Shown: positions 18,924 to 28,377 of the stretch, in pieces
How positions within the stretch are numbered: the stretch's first letter is position 1
Layout: each line of letters begins with the position of its first letter
Assembly: GCA_021154855.1 (NCBI GenBank)
Contig: JAJKHV010000171.1
Location: 1-37,477 of the forward strand
DNA from: Solirubrobacterales bacterium
GTDB taxonomy: Bacteria; Actinomycetota; Thermoleophilia; Solirubrobacterales; 70-9
Length of the DNA: 37,477 bases
Reading direction: 5' to 3'
Position numbers and translations under genes: made by a program
The notes under the pieces: generated by a model
Seen by the model: the letters and a program-made list of their open reading frames with translations, nothing else
Database searches by the model: none
What the model was told of the DNA's origin: nothing

Positions 18924-20312
18924 ATGCTTTGGCTCGACCCGCTCCCATTGGCGGCGTCGGCCTCGAATCTGCTCGCCGCGCGCGAGCAGATGGCCTTCAC
19001 GCTCGGCTTCCACATCGTCCTCGCTTCGCTCGGAGTCGCCCTCCCGGCGACGATCCTGGTCGCCAACTACATCGGCCTCAAGCGCGACGATGCAGACGCG
19101 ATCGAGCTGGCGCAGCGCTGGTCGAAGGCGATGGCCGTCACCTTCGCCGTCGGCGCCGTCACCGGCACCGTGCTCAGCTTCGAGTTCGGCCTGCTCTGGC
19201 CGCGCTTCATGGATCGCTTCGGCGCCGCCTTCGGCATCGCCTTCGCGATCGAGGGACTCTTCTTCTTCACCGAGGCGATCTTCCTGGCGATCTACATCTA
19301 CGGCTGGAAGCGGCTGAGCGGTTGGGCGCACTTCTGGGCGGGGGTGCCGATGGTGGTCACCGGCATCGGCGGTGCCTTCTCCGTCGTCGCCGCCAACTCT
19401 TGGATGAACCAGCCGCAGGGGTTCACCCTCGACGCCGCCGGCAAGGTCGTCGACACCAACCCGATCGAGATCCTCTTCAACCGGGCGACCGGCTACGAGG
19501 TCCCGCACATGATCCTCGCCGCCTACATGGTGGTCGGCTTCCTCGTCGCCTCGATCTACGCCGCGGGCATGCTGAAGGGACGGCGCGACCGCCTGCACCG
19601 GCTCGGCCTGCTGATCCCGCTGACGATCGCCTTCATCGCCACGCCGGTCCAGCTCTTCGTCGGCGACACCGCCGCCCGGGAAGTGGCCGACGACCAGCCC
19701 GCCAAGTTCGCCGGCTTTGAGTGCATTCAGAAGACCGGCACCCACCAGACCGAGTACGTCGGTGGCATCTGCACCTCGAGCGGGGTCAAGGGGGCGATCC
19801 CGGTCCCCGATCTCGACTCCTTCCTGGTCGGCTTCAACGCCGACACCAAGGTGACCGGCCTCGCCGACATCCCCGAAGACCAGCGTCCCCCCGCGAACAC
19901 GATGCTCCACCTCGCCTTCGATGCGATGGTCGGGATCGGCACGGCCCTGCTCGCGCTTGGCGTCTGGCTCGCCTTCGCCTGGTGGCGGCGGCGCGACATC
20001 CCGAAGACGGCATGGTTCCTGCGCGCCGTGGCGGTCTCGGGGGCGGGGGCAGTGCTGGCGCTCTGGTGTGGCTGGATCGTCACCGAGGTCGGTCGACAGC
20101 CCTGGATCGTGCAGGGCTACATGCGCACCTCCGAAGCGGTCACCGAGGCGAAGGGAATCTGGTTCAGCTTCGCCCTGGTGCTGGCGCTTTACGCAGCGAT
20201 CGGCACGATCGCGATCCTCGTCCTGCGCCGCATGTCGCGCCGCTGGCGCGAGGGCAGCGCGGAACCCCAAGGCACCCCATACGCCCCGCCGGCAGCCGAG
20301 GTGCCCCGATGA
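18924..20312 (+). CDS. cydA: Cytochrome bd-type ubiquinol oxidase subunit I
   Basis: REQMAFTLGFHIVLASLGVALP; GTVLSFEFGLLWPRFM; EGLFFFTEAIFLAIYIYGWKRL; GRQPWIVQGYMRTSEAVT. Confidence 0.93.
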   Translation: MLWLDPLPLAASASNLLAAREQMAFTLGFHIVLASLGVALPATILVANYIGLKRDDADAIELAQRWSKAMAVTFAVGAVTGTVLSFEFGLLWPRFMDRFGAAFGIAFAIEGLFFFTEAIFLAIYIYGWKRLSGWAHFWAGVPMVVTGIGGAFSVVAANSWMNQPQGFTLDAAGKVVDTNPIEILFNRATGYEVPHMILAAYMVVGFLVASIYAAGMLKGRRDRLHRLGLLIPLTIAFIATPVQLFVGDTAAREVADDQPAKFAGFECIQKTGTHQTEYVGGICTSSGVKGAIPVPDLDSFLVGFNADTKVTGLADIPEDQRPPANTMLHLAFDAMVGIGTALLALGVWLAFAWWRRRDIPKTAWFLRAVAVSGAGAVLALWCGWIVTEVGRQPWIVQGYMRTSEAVTEAKGIWFSFALVLALYAAIGTIAILVLRRMSRRWREGSAEPQGTPYAPPAAEVPR

Positions 20313-20379
20313 TCAGGCCGACGGACCTGAAAACCCACTCGGGCTCCGGTTTGATGCCCGTCGACGGGGGGTTTGGGCG

Positions 20380-21399
20380 ATGACGCGCGCCGACGTCTGT
20401 GCAGTGATCCTCTGGGTCGGGGCGACGTTCTATGCGCTCTTCGGCGGGGCTGACTTCGGCGGCGGCTTTTGGGACCTGGTCGCGGGCGGCGCAGAACGGG
20501 GCGAGCGACCGCGGGCGCTGATCCAGCGCTCGTTGACCCCGGTCTGGGAGGCCAACCACGTCTGGCTGATCTTCATCCTCGTCGTCCTCTGGACAGCCTT
20601 CCCGCCCGCCTTCAGCGCGGTGATGACGACCCTCTACGTTCCGATCGCTCTGGCAGCGCTTGGGATCGTTCTGCGCGGCTCCGGCTTCGCCTTCCGCAAG
20701 TCGATTGAGGGACTCTCGGGCCGCCGCGCGGCCGGGGCCACCTTCGCGATCTCCTCGCTGCTGACGCCGTTCTTCATGGGCGCCACGGTTGGCGCGATTG
20801 CCGCCGGCAACGTGCCCGGCGACGGCAACGGCGCTCCCTTCTCCAGCTGGCTGGCGCCGCTGCCGCTGCTGACCGGGGCGATGTTCGTCGCCAGCGGCGC
20901 CTACCTCGCAGCCGTCTTCCTGATTGGCGACGCCCGCCGCGCCGGCGACGGCGAGCTGCAGCGCTACTTCGCCCGGCGGGCCCTCGCCGCGGCTGCTGTC
21001 GCCGGCCTTGCTGCCGCCTTCGGCCTGATCGAGCTGCACTCCGAAGCCCGCTACATCTTCGACCGCCTCACGGACGAGGGCCTGCCGCTGCTCATCCTCT
21101 CGGTCATCTGCGGGATCGGTGTCCTCGCCCTTCTGCTCTCGGCCGCTCGCCGTCCCGCCGCGGCTTCGCGACACGTCCTGCGGCCGCTGGCCGCCGGGGC
21201 CGTGATCGCGGTCATCTGGGGCTGGGGCGTCGCCCAGTTCCCCTATCTGATCCCGACCTCGCTGAAGATCGCCCAGTCGGCGGCGCCTCCCGACACCCTC
21301 TCCAGCGTGATCGTCGTCTTCGTCGCCGCGGCGATCCTCGTCCTGCCGGCCCTGGCCCTGCTCTACTGGCTCTCACAGAGGGAACTCTTGGGTGAGTGA
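20380..21399 (+). CDS. cydB: Cytochrome bd-type ubiquinol oxidase subunit II
   Basis: In-frame ATG at 20380: MTRADVCAVILWVGATFYALFGGADFGGGFWDL; PVWEANHVWLIFILVVLWTAFPPAFSAVM. Confidence 0.92.
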   Translation: MTRADVCAVILWVGATFYALFGGADFGGGFWDLVAGGAERGERPRALIQRSLTPVWEANHVWLIFILVVLWTAFPPAFSAVMTTLYVPIALAALGIVLRGSGFAFRKSIEGLSGRRAAGATFAISSLLTPFFMGATVGAIAAGNVPGDGNGAPFSSWLAPLPLLTGAMFVASGAYLAAVFLIGDARRAGDGELQRYFARRALAAAAVAGLAAAFGLIELHSEARYIFDRLTDEGLPLLILSVICGIGVLALLLSAARRPAAASRHVLRPLAAGAVIAVIWGWGVAQFPYLIPTSLKIAQSAAPPDTLSSVIVVFVAAAILVLPALALLYWLSQRELLGE

Positions 21400-22072
21400 G
21401 GTGAGCGATATCCGCGCCGTCCTCTTCGACATTGACGGAACCCTGCTTGTCACCGGTGGCGCCGGCGCCGTCGCCTGGCAGCGCGCCTTCGACGACCTGC
21501 ATGGGGTCGCGGCCGACATCGCCGAGCACACCGATGCCGGTATGACCGACCCTGAAATCGCCGCGATCGTCTTCCGCGAGGTGATCGGCCGCGAGGGCAG
21601 CCAGGAAGAGCGCGCGAAAGCGATCGGCTGCTACCTCAAGCACCTGCCCGACGCCGTAGCCGAGTCGGCCGGATACCGGGTGATGCCGGGGATCGAGGCA
21701 CTGCTGCCGCGGCTGGTCGAGAACGGGCTCCTGCTCGGCCTCGTCACCGGCAACATCGAAGCGGCCGCCCACATCAAGCTCGCCCGCGGCCACCTCAACC
21801 GATTCTTCAGCTTTGGCGGCTACGGCTCGGACTCTGCCGACCGCACAGAGCTGACCAAGGCGGCCCTCAGGCGAGGCAGTCAGGTCTCCGGCGGCATTCT
21901 CTCCGATGGCGCCTGCATCGCTGTCGGCGACACACCCCGTGATGTAAAAGCCGGCCACGGAGCGAGCATCGCGGTGGTGGGCGTGGCCACCGGCAGCTAC
22001 GGCATCGCGGCGTTGCGCGACGCGGGGGCAGACTGGGCCCTGCAGAGCGTCGAGCACGGCTTCCCCGCTTAG
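21392..22072 (+). CDS. HAD-family hydrolase (phosphoglycolate phosphatase-like)
   Basis: AVLFDIDGTLLVTGG; GLVTGNIE; VGDTPRDVKAG. Confidence 0.88.
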   Translation: MSEVSDIRAVLFDIDGTLLVTGGAGAVAWQRAFDDLHGVAADIAEHTDAGMTDPEIAAIVFREVIGREGSQEERAKAIGCYLKHLPDAVAESAGYRVMPGIEALLPRLVENGLLLGLVTGNIEAAAHIKLARGHLNRFFSFGGYGSDSADRTELTKAALRRGSQVSGGILSDGACIAVGDTPRDVKAGHGASIAVVGVATGSYGIAALRDAGADWALQSVEHGFPA

Positions 22073-22172
22073 CAGGCGTTATTCACATCTTTGGCAATAA
22101 CCCTTGTTCGCTTCGGCCTGCCTGCGTAGCCTGAGCGATCGCTCTCGGGTTGTCGGACGGATTCCCGAGGCC

Positions 22173-24755
22173 ATGGCAAAGGGACGTGTGAAGCTTCAGG
22201 GACGCAGGGGATTAGCGGTGCTGCTCGCATTTTTCGGGTTCTTTGCGATCGCCAGCGCGCCCACCATCGCCCACGCGGAATTTGAAATCAGCAGCTTCAC
22301 GGCCACGATGTTCGATGTCGAAGGGCATCCCGAGAACCGCGCCGGCTCCCATCCCGACCGGGTCAATATCGACTTCGCCCTGAATCTCGACGGCACGACT
22401 CCAAGAGACCTTGTCTTCGAACTCCCAGCGGGCTTCGGCGGCAACACCGGCGCCGTTCAGGAGTGTTCGCGGGCGCTCTTTGAGGCCGGAGAAGAATGCC
22501 CGCCGGAGAGCCAGACGGGGACCTTCAACGTCGTCGTCGCGGGAGGAGGACAGGCAGATCTACCGGTCTTCCAACTCGAACCCGGCCCAGGCGAATTCCT
22601 CTCCTTTGCCTCGAAATCCGCGCTTGAAACCGACCTGGAGACGGAACTGCGGCCAAGCGATTTCGGTATCACGCTGAGGGCGGACGAACTTCCCAAACAG
22701 GCGGTGACCGAAGGCCATATGGAACTCTGGGGAATTCCGGCCGATCATCAGGTCGGGACCGGGATACCACGTCGGCCGATGCTGACCGTGCCAACCCGGT
22801 GCGGCCCGCTCATCTTCAGCTTCCACACTCGCTCCTGGCTCGACGGGGCGCCTTGGCTGAGTGCGAGCAGCGACACCGGTGCGCCGCTCGAAGGCTGCGC
22901 CGATCTCGCCTTCGAGCCGTCGGCGGGAATGGGGTTGAGCAATCCGGTGGCCGACTCACCGACCGGTGTGCGAATGGAATTGACCACTCCCGAAGAAGAC
23001 GACGAAAGCGAATTGGCCGATGCCCTGATCAAGGACGTCACGGTCGACCTGCCCGCCGGGGTCACCGTGTCCCCCTCCGGGGCCGCAGGGCTGATGGCCT
23101 GCACCGATGCCCAGCTCGACCTGGGAAGCACAAATGAAGCCCACTGTCCTCCCGGCTCGAAGGTGGGGAAGATTGAACTGAGCTCGCCGTCGCTGAGCGA
23201 GCCGCTGGTGGGGGCCGTCTACCTCGGCGAGGAACGCGCGCCGGAGCGATTTCGAGTCTTCGTCGTAGCCCCCGGCCCCGGGGTGACCGTCAAGTTCGTC
23301 GGTGCCCTGCACGTCGACCCGACCACCGGTCGGTTCTCGGCAACGCTGACAAACCTTCCTCAGCTTCCCTTTCGCCGCCTCAGCCTGAGTTTCGACGGTG
23401 GGCCAGCCGCACTGCTTGCATCGCCGCTGGCCTGTGGCCCCGCCACCACCGTCGGGCGGTTCGTGCCGTACGGCGACGGCCCGTCGGCCGAATCGCAGGC
23501 GATCGTGGCGGTCGCCGCCCGGATTCCCGGCTCGCAGTGCCCGGGAGCGATTCCCTTCGCCCCGCGGTTGGTGACGCACAGCTCTCAGACCAAAATCGGA
23601 CACCGGACCAGCCTCTCGGTGGACCTGGTGCGCAAGGACGGCGAACAGGTTCCGCGACGGTTTGAGCTCACACTGCCGGCCGGAGTCAGCGCTGCCCTGG
23701 GCAACGTCGAAGCCTGTCCCGATGCCGGCGTGGCAGCCGGGACCTGCACGGCGGCCAGCAGGATCGGCGGGGTGATCGCCGAGGCGGGGCCAGGCCCCAA
23801 CCCGGTGGCGCTGCGCGGCGACGCCTACGTCACCGGTCCATATCGGCATGCCCCCTTCGGCATGCTGATGCAGTTCCACGCTGCGCTCGGCCCCTTCAAC
23901 CTCGGCACGATCTCCTTCCGCGGTGCGGCGACGGTCGACGGCAAGACCGGGCGGGTCACGGTCTCGACCGACAGGCTTCCGGCGCAGATTGAAGGCGTTC
24001 AGATCAGGTTTCAGGCGATCGAGCTGAGCATCGACCGGCCGGGGCTCGTGCGCAACCCGACCTCCTGCCGGCCCGCATCGGTCGATGCCGCGATTGAATC
24101 GAGCAGTGGGGCGCTGGCCAGGGCGACCAGTCCACTCGAGCTGAGCGCCTGCCACCGGCTCGGATTCCGGCCGCGCCTCCAGGTTGCCCTGGAAGACCGG
24201 GCGGAGCTGCATCGACACGGCCATCCCGGCATGCGCATCTCAGCCCGCATGCGTTCCGGCGACACCGGCCTGCGCACGATGAAGATCGTTCTTCCGCGAG
24301 GGCTGGGATTCGGCATTGGCAGCCTCGAGGAAATCTGTTCGCGTGCGGACGCGGAGGCCGGCGCCTGTCCGGCTGGGGCGCGGGTCGGCAGCGCCGTCGC
24401 GCGGAGCGCACTGTTGAGCAAGCCGCTGAAGGGCTCAATCTACATCGTCCGGCCCAAGGGCAACGGCCTGCCGGACCTCGGAATCAGCGTCTCAGCGCTG
24501 GGCACCAAGCTGAATTTCGGCGGCCGGACCGAGACTGAGAACGGCCACCTCATCACTAGGCTGGTCGGCCTCCCAGACGTGCCGCTCTCGAGCTTCACGA
24601 TGCGCCTCGGAAGCGGCGGGGGGTTCAGCTTGGAAACGGGCCTTTGCGCTCGAGGCCGACCGCGGCGCCTCGATTCCCTCTTCCTCGCCCGCGGGCAGGA
24701 TGGGTCCAGGCGCAGGACACAGGTCCCGGTCGAGACTGACGCCCGCTGTCGATGA
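22173..24755 (+). CDS. Large secreted protein with four repeated LPAG...C...CP..S..G modules, function unknown
   Basis: ATG at 22173 gives signal peptide MAKGRVKLQGRRGLAVLLAFFGFFAIASAPTIAHA. Internal repeats include ELPAGFGG..VQECSRALFEAGEECPPESQTG, DLPAGVTV..MACTDAQ..AHCPPGSKVG, TLPAGVSA..VEACPDAG..GTCTAASRIG and VLPRGLGF..LEEICSRADAEAGACPAGARVG. Confidence 0.85.
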   Translation: MAKGRVKLQGRRGLAVLLAFFGFFAIASAPTIAHAEFEISSFTATMFDVEGHPENRAGSHPDRVNIDFALNLDGTTPRDLVFELPAGFGGNTGAVQECSRALFEAGEECPPESQTGTFNVVVAGGGQADLPVFQLEPGPGEFLSFASKSALETDLETELRPSDFGITLRADELPKQAVTEGHMELWGIPADHQVGTGIPRRPMLTVPTRCGPLIFSFHTRSWLDGAPWLSASSDTGAPLEGCADLAFEPSAGMGLSNPVADSPTGVRMELTTPEEDDESELADALIKDVTVDLPAGVTVSPSGAAGLMACTDAQLDLGSTNEAHCPPGSKVGKIELSSPSLSEPLVGAVYLGEERAPERFRVFVVAPGPGVTVKFVGALHVDPTTGRFSATLTNLPQLPFRRLSLSFDGGPAALLASPLACGPATTVGRFVPYGDGPSAESQAIVAVAARIPGSQCPGAIPFAPRLVTHSSQTKIGHRTSLSVDLVRKDGEQVPRRFELTLPAGVSAALGNVEACPDAGVAAGTCTAASRIGGVIAEAGPGPNPVALRGDAYVTGPYRHAPFGMLMQFHAALGPFNLGTISFRGAATVDGKTGRVTVSTDRLPAQIEGVQIRFQAIELSIDRPGLVRNPTSCRPASVDAAIESSSGALARATSPLELSACHRLGFRPRLQVALEDRAELHRHGHPGMRISARMRSGDTGLRTMKIVLPRGLGFGIGSLEEICSRADAEAGACPAGARVGSAVARSALLSKPLKGSIYIVRPKGNGLPDLGISVSALGTKLNFGGRTETENGHLITRLVGLPDVPLSSFTMRLGSGGGFSLETGLCARGRPRRLDSLFLARGQDGSRRRTQVPVETDARCR

Positions 24756-27700
24756 GCGGTTCCGAGAGTCATGTACGGCCTCCGTTGGGAACGAGGCTGC
24801 TGGAGGGAATCGCCGAGCTGATGACCAGCCGCTCGCGCCTGGTCATCTGTATCTGGATTGTGGCCGTTGCGGCGCTGGCGGTCGAGGGTCGCAACCTCGA
24901 CCGCGACCTGACGATTCATCCCCCTTTCATCGAAGGAACCGCTAGCAAGCGGGCCCACGAAATCTCCCAGCGCGAGTTCGGGGGCGATAACGCCATCGTC
25001 GTGATGCTCCGTGGTCCGCACGCCGAGGTCGAACGCCAGGGGCGCGACCTCGCGAGCCACCTCGATGCGATGCCGGCCACGCTGGCGATCTCGCCCTGGG
25101 CTCGCGGTGCCAAGGTCGAGGGATTGAGCCCCGCCCCCGGAGTTGCGGCGATCGTCGTCCGCTTCGAAAGCGACGAGGAACAGGGGACGGCGGAGCTCTT
25201 GCCTCCGGTCAGGCGGCAGGTCGACGAGCGGGTCTCGAATCCCGTTCGGGCCAGCCTCGCCGGCTTGCCAGTCGTGATCGACTCGCTGCGCAAGGCCGGC
25301 AAAGAATCGAGCACGATCGGTGAGCTGATCGCCGTTCCGATCCTGCTGATCGTGCTGCTGCTGGTCTTCAGGTCGGTGCTCGCGGCGCTGATGCCGGTGA
25401 TCATCGGTGGCGCCGTCGTCGCCGCCACGCGGGGCATATTGAGCCTCCTGCTCGGTTTTGTCCAGATCGACCTCTTCGCGCTCGCGGTCGTGGGAATGAT
25501 GGGACTGGCGCTTGGCGTCGACTACTCGCTGTTGGTGGTCTCGAGGTATCGGGAGGAACTCGAGGGCCGCGATGTCGCCGAGGCTGTTCGCAGGACCGTG
25601 ACGGCAACGGCGCGCTCGATCTTGCCGGCCGGCGGAGGGCTGATCGTCGCCATGTTCATGGCCTCGCTGGTGCTGCCCGGCGGAATCGTTCAGTCGATCG
25701 CCATCGCGGTGGTCACAGCCACCCTGCTCAGCGTGATCTCGGCGATCTTCGTCGTGCCGGCGCTGCTGACCGTCCTCGGTCACAACCTCGACCGCTGGTC
25801 ATTGCCCCGAAGACGTGCCGCTCGGCGGACGCCGTTGCTCTGGTTTCGGAGGTTGGCCACAAACCGGGGAGCCGTCGTCTCGATTCTGGTCGGCTTGGTC
25901 CTGCTTTCCTGCTGGGCCTTCACCCTCGACTCCGGCGCCGCCAGCATCAGCTTCCTGCCGCCCGGCGATTCCGGTCGCCAGGAACAGGAAGAGGTCGAGG
26001 ATGCGCTTGGACCGGGCTGGATCGCTCCGATGGAAGTCATCGTCAACGGCCGCGGCCAGCCGGTTACCTCTGCGCAGCGGCTGCGGTTCCTGGCGGCATT
26101 TCAGCGCCGCGTCGAACGCGACCCCGGGGTCGAGACGATGGCCGGCTTTGCGCGTTTGGAGGCCGGCACGAGGAAAGTGGGGGGTATCGAAAAGGAGCTG
26201 GTTCGCCAAGAACATGGCCTGGAACGTCTTGGCTCGGGGATCTCCCGGTTGCGTACTGGCGCGGCTCTCAACAGCCGCGGCCTGGGCAAAGCCGCCGCCG
26301 GTTCCGGGGAACTCAAAGCGGGTCTCGGCGCCGCAAACAGCGGGGCGGGGATCTTGGCCCACGCCCTGCAGCAGACAAGTAGTGGGTCCAGCCGCCTTTC
26401 CGACGGGCTCGATCGAGCCGACGACGGAAGCGGCAAGCTGGCTCAGGGCACGACGAAGGCGAGCACCGGCGCCGGCCGGCTCGCCGATGCGCTCGAGCGA
26501 GCGCATGAAAAGACCGCCGAATCGGCGGGCAGCACACGGCTCTTGAAGAACGCGATGCGAAGCGGGAACGACCGGCTCGGCGAACTGAATGCGCCGCTTG
26601 ACTCGACCGAAGAACAGCTTGCGGCAGCCTGGCAGGCATTGCAGCGAATGACGACCGGACGAAGCGATTCCGAATACGCGGCCGTGCAGAGCGCGATCGA
26701 AGCGGCGACGCTGCAGCTCACGGGCAAGGACGTGCGCAACGGGGAACAGTCTGACCCCGCATACGCCGGCGTCGGCTCTGGCGTCAATAGAGCCGAAGGC
26801 CAGTTCGGGGTCGGCCTCTATCTGGCTGCCCGTATGGACAAGAGCAACCGTCAGGCGAGCACAGGCATCAAGAAGCTCGCCGACGCCTCGGCGCGCCTCG
26901 ACGATGGTCTGCAGCGCCTCGCGACGGGCAGCCAGCAGGTTTCAGACGGCGTAGGCGCGCTGGCTCAGGGGGGTGCAAAACTTACGCCGGCTTTGCGGCA
27001 GCTGGGCCAGGGGGCCGAACGCCTAGGTGGAGGACTCGGCTTGCTCGAAGGGGGCGCCGGCCAACTCGCCAGCGGCTTGAGCACGGGGGCGCAGAAATCG
27101 AAACTGCTGACCAGCGGACTGAATCGGGTGGACAAGGGCCTCGAAAAATCCGGCTCCGGCGGTTCTGGCTTGTCAGGCCTCCATGAAAAGTCGCCCGGCC
27201 TTTTCCACTCGGCCTACTTCATCCTCGCCAGCCTTGACGGAAGCAAGCCGGCGCAGCGCAATCAACTGGTCTCCCTGGTCAACCTCGACCGCGGCGGCAT
27301 GGACGCCCGGATGCTGGTGATTCCCCGCGACGATCCGACCAGCGATCAGGCACGCGAGACGAAGGACCGCCTTGAAGTCGAGTCCGAACGACTTGCCCGC
27401 CAGACCGGCACCGAAGTGGTCGTGGGCGGGGTTGCTCCCGGCGAGATCGACGTCAACGACGCGATCCGCGGGCAGGCGCCGCTGATGCGGATCGTCCTCT
27501 CGCTGGTCAGCCTGCTGATCTTGATCCCGGTGCTGCGCTCTCTGACGGTGCCGATTCTCGCTGCGCTGATCAACCTACTCACCGTCAGCGCCAGCTTTGG
27601 AGTGCTCGCTCTCTTGTTCGACGGTTCCTTCTTTGGGGGGCCGGGGTTTGTCGACGCCAGCGTGATCGCGGGGACGATGATGGTGATGTTCGGCCTCGCC

Positions 27701-27871
27701 ATTGACTATGAGGTGTTCGTCTTTGCGCGGATCCGTGAGGAATACGTGCGCACCGGCTCGACCGAAACGGCGGTCGCCGGTGGCCTCGATCGGACCGCCC
27801 ATGTCGTCACCGGCGCGGCGATGATCATGATCTCCGTCTTCCTCGCCTTCTCGGTGTCGGACTTCATCTAG
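24752..27871 (+). CDS. MMPL/RND-family transporter, apparently truncated by an in-frame TAG (homologous reading continues to TGA at 28033)
   Basis: GVDYSLLVVSRYREELEGRDVAEAVRRTVTATARSILPAGGGLIVAM; second half FGLAIDYEVFVFARIREEYVRTGSTETAVAGGLDRTAHVVTGAAMIMISVFLAFSVSDFI*. ATGA overlap with the upstream gene. Confidence 0.92.
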   Translation: MSGSESHVRPPLGTRLLEGIAELMTSRSRLVICIWIVAVAALAVEGRNLDRDLTIHPPFIEGTASKRAHEISQREFGGDNAIVVMLRGPHAEVERQGRDLASHLDAMPATLAISPWARGAKVEGLSPAPGVAAIVVRFESDEEQGTAELLPPVRRQVDERVSNPVRASLAGLPVVIDSLRKAGKESSTIGELIAVPILLIVLLLVFRSVLAALMPVIIGGAVVAATRGILSLLLGFVQIDLFALAVVGMMGLALGVDYSLLVVSRYREELEGRDVAEAVRRTVTATARSILPAGGGLIVAMFMASLVLPGGIVQSIAIAVVTATLLSVISAIFVVPALLTVLGHNLDRWSLPRRRAARRTPLLWFRRLATNRGAVVSILVGLVLLSCWAFTLDSGAASISFLPPGDSGRQEQEEVEDALGPGWIAPMEVIVNGRGQPVTSAQRLRFLAAFQRRVERDPGVETMAGFARLEAGTRKVGGIEKELVRQEHGLERLGSGISRLRTGAALNSRGLGKAAAGSGELKAGLGAANSGAGILAHALQQTSSGSSRLSDGLDRADDGSGKLAQGTTKASTGAGRLADALERAHEKTAESAGSTRLLKNAMRSGNDRLGELNAPLDSTEEQLAAAWQALQRMTTGRSDSEYAAVQSAIEAATLQLTGKDVRNGEQSDPAYAGVGSGVNRAEGQFGVGLYLAARMDKSNRQASTGIKKLADASARLDDGLQRLATGSQQVSDGVGALAQGGAKLTPALRQLGQGAERLGGGLGLLEGGAGQLASGLSTGAQKSKLLTSGLNRVDKGLEKSGSGGSGLSGLHEKSPGLFHSAYFILASLDGSKPAQRNQLVSLVNLDRGGMDARMLVIPRDDPTSDQARETKDRLEVESERLARQTGTEVVVGGVAPGEIDVNDAIRGQAPLMRIVLSLVSLLILIPVLRSLTVPILAALINLLTVSASFGVLALLFDGSFFGGPGFVDASVIAGTMMVMFGLAIDYEVFVFARIREEYVRTGSTETAVAGGLDRTAHVVTGAAMIMISVFLAFSVSDFI

Positions 27872-27932
27872 ATCCGCAACTTCGGTGTCGCTCAGGCCGT
27901 CGCCGTCTTCATCGACGCATTCCTGGTCCGGC

Positions 27933-28292
27933 TTATCGTCGTGCCGGCGATGATGAACTGGATGGGCGAGCGTTGCTGGTGGGCGCCGCGGTGGCTGAGC
28001 GGACGCTCTCGCGCAGGTCCGGGTCGAGGCTGAATCGTGCCGCCGGCCGGCCGGACGTCTCGCCGTCGCTGACCCCGGGCCGGGCCCGGATCACCCCGAA
28101 GGCTTCCAGCGCCTCGAGGTGACGTCGCAAGGTTTGGTAGCTGGCTGGGCTGTGTGTGGCCAGCTCGGTGGCGGTCGCATCGGTGACCTGGCTCAGCAGG
28201 CGAAGTATCTGCAGCCGCACCGGGTCCGCCACCACGTCCAACCAGTGCGAATTTCGTTGTGCTCTCGAGGGCGTTGCCGCCGGTGCGCTCAC
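27933..28292 (-). CDS. ArsR-like winged-helix transcriptional regulator
   Basis: WLDVVADPVRLQILRLLSQVTDATATELATHSPASYQTLRRHLEALEAFGVIRARPG; GTG start. Confidence 0.78.
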   Translation of the reverse strand: MSAPAATPSRAQRNSHWLDVVADPVRLQILRLLSQVTDATATELATHSPASYQTLRRHLEALEAFGVIRARPGVSDGETSGRPAARFSLDPDLRESVRSATAAPTSNARPSSSSSPARR

Positions 28293-28377
28293 CGTGTTCG
28301 AATCCTCCGTTCGCGAATCGCCCCAAAAAAACTAGCCCGTTTACGGCCGTTCAGGAGGTAGCTTCAGTTAAGGCCCA

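Noticed and set aside
18216-20270. 684-aa minus-strand ORF
   Set aside because: Antisense to pgi and cydA; composition typical of a GC-driven shadow ORF.
22956-24224. 422-aa minus-strand ORF within the secreted-repeat gene
   Set aside because: Antisense shadow ORF; the plus-strand reading has a signal peptide and internal repeats.
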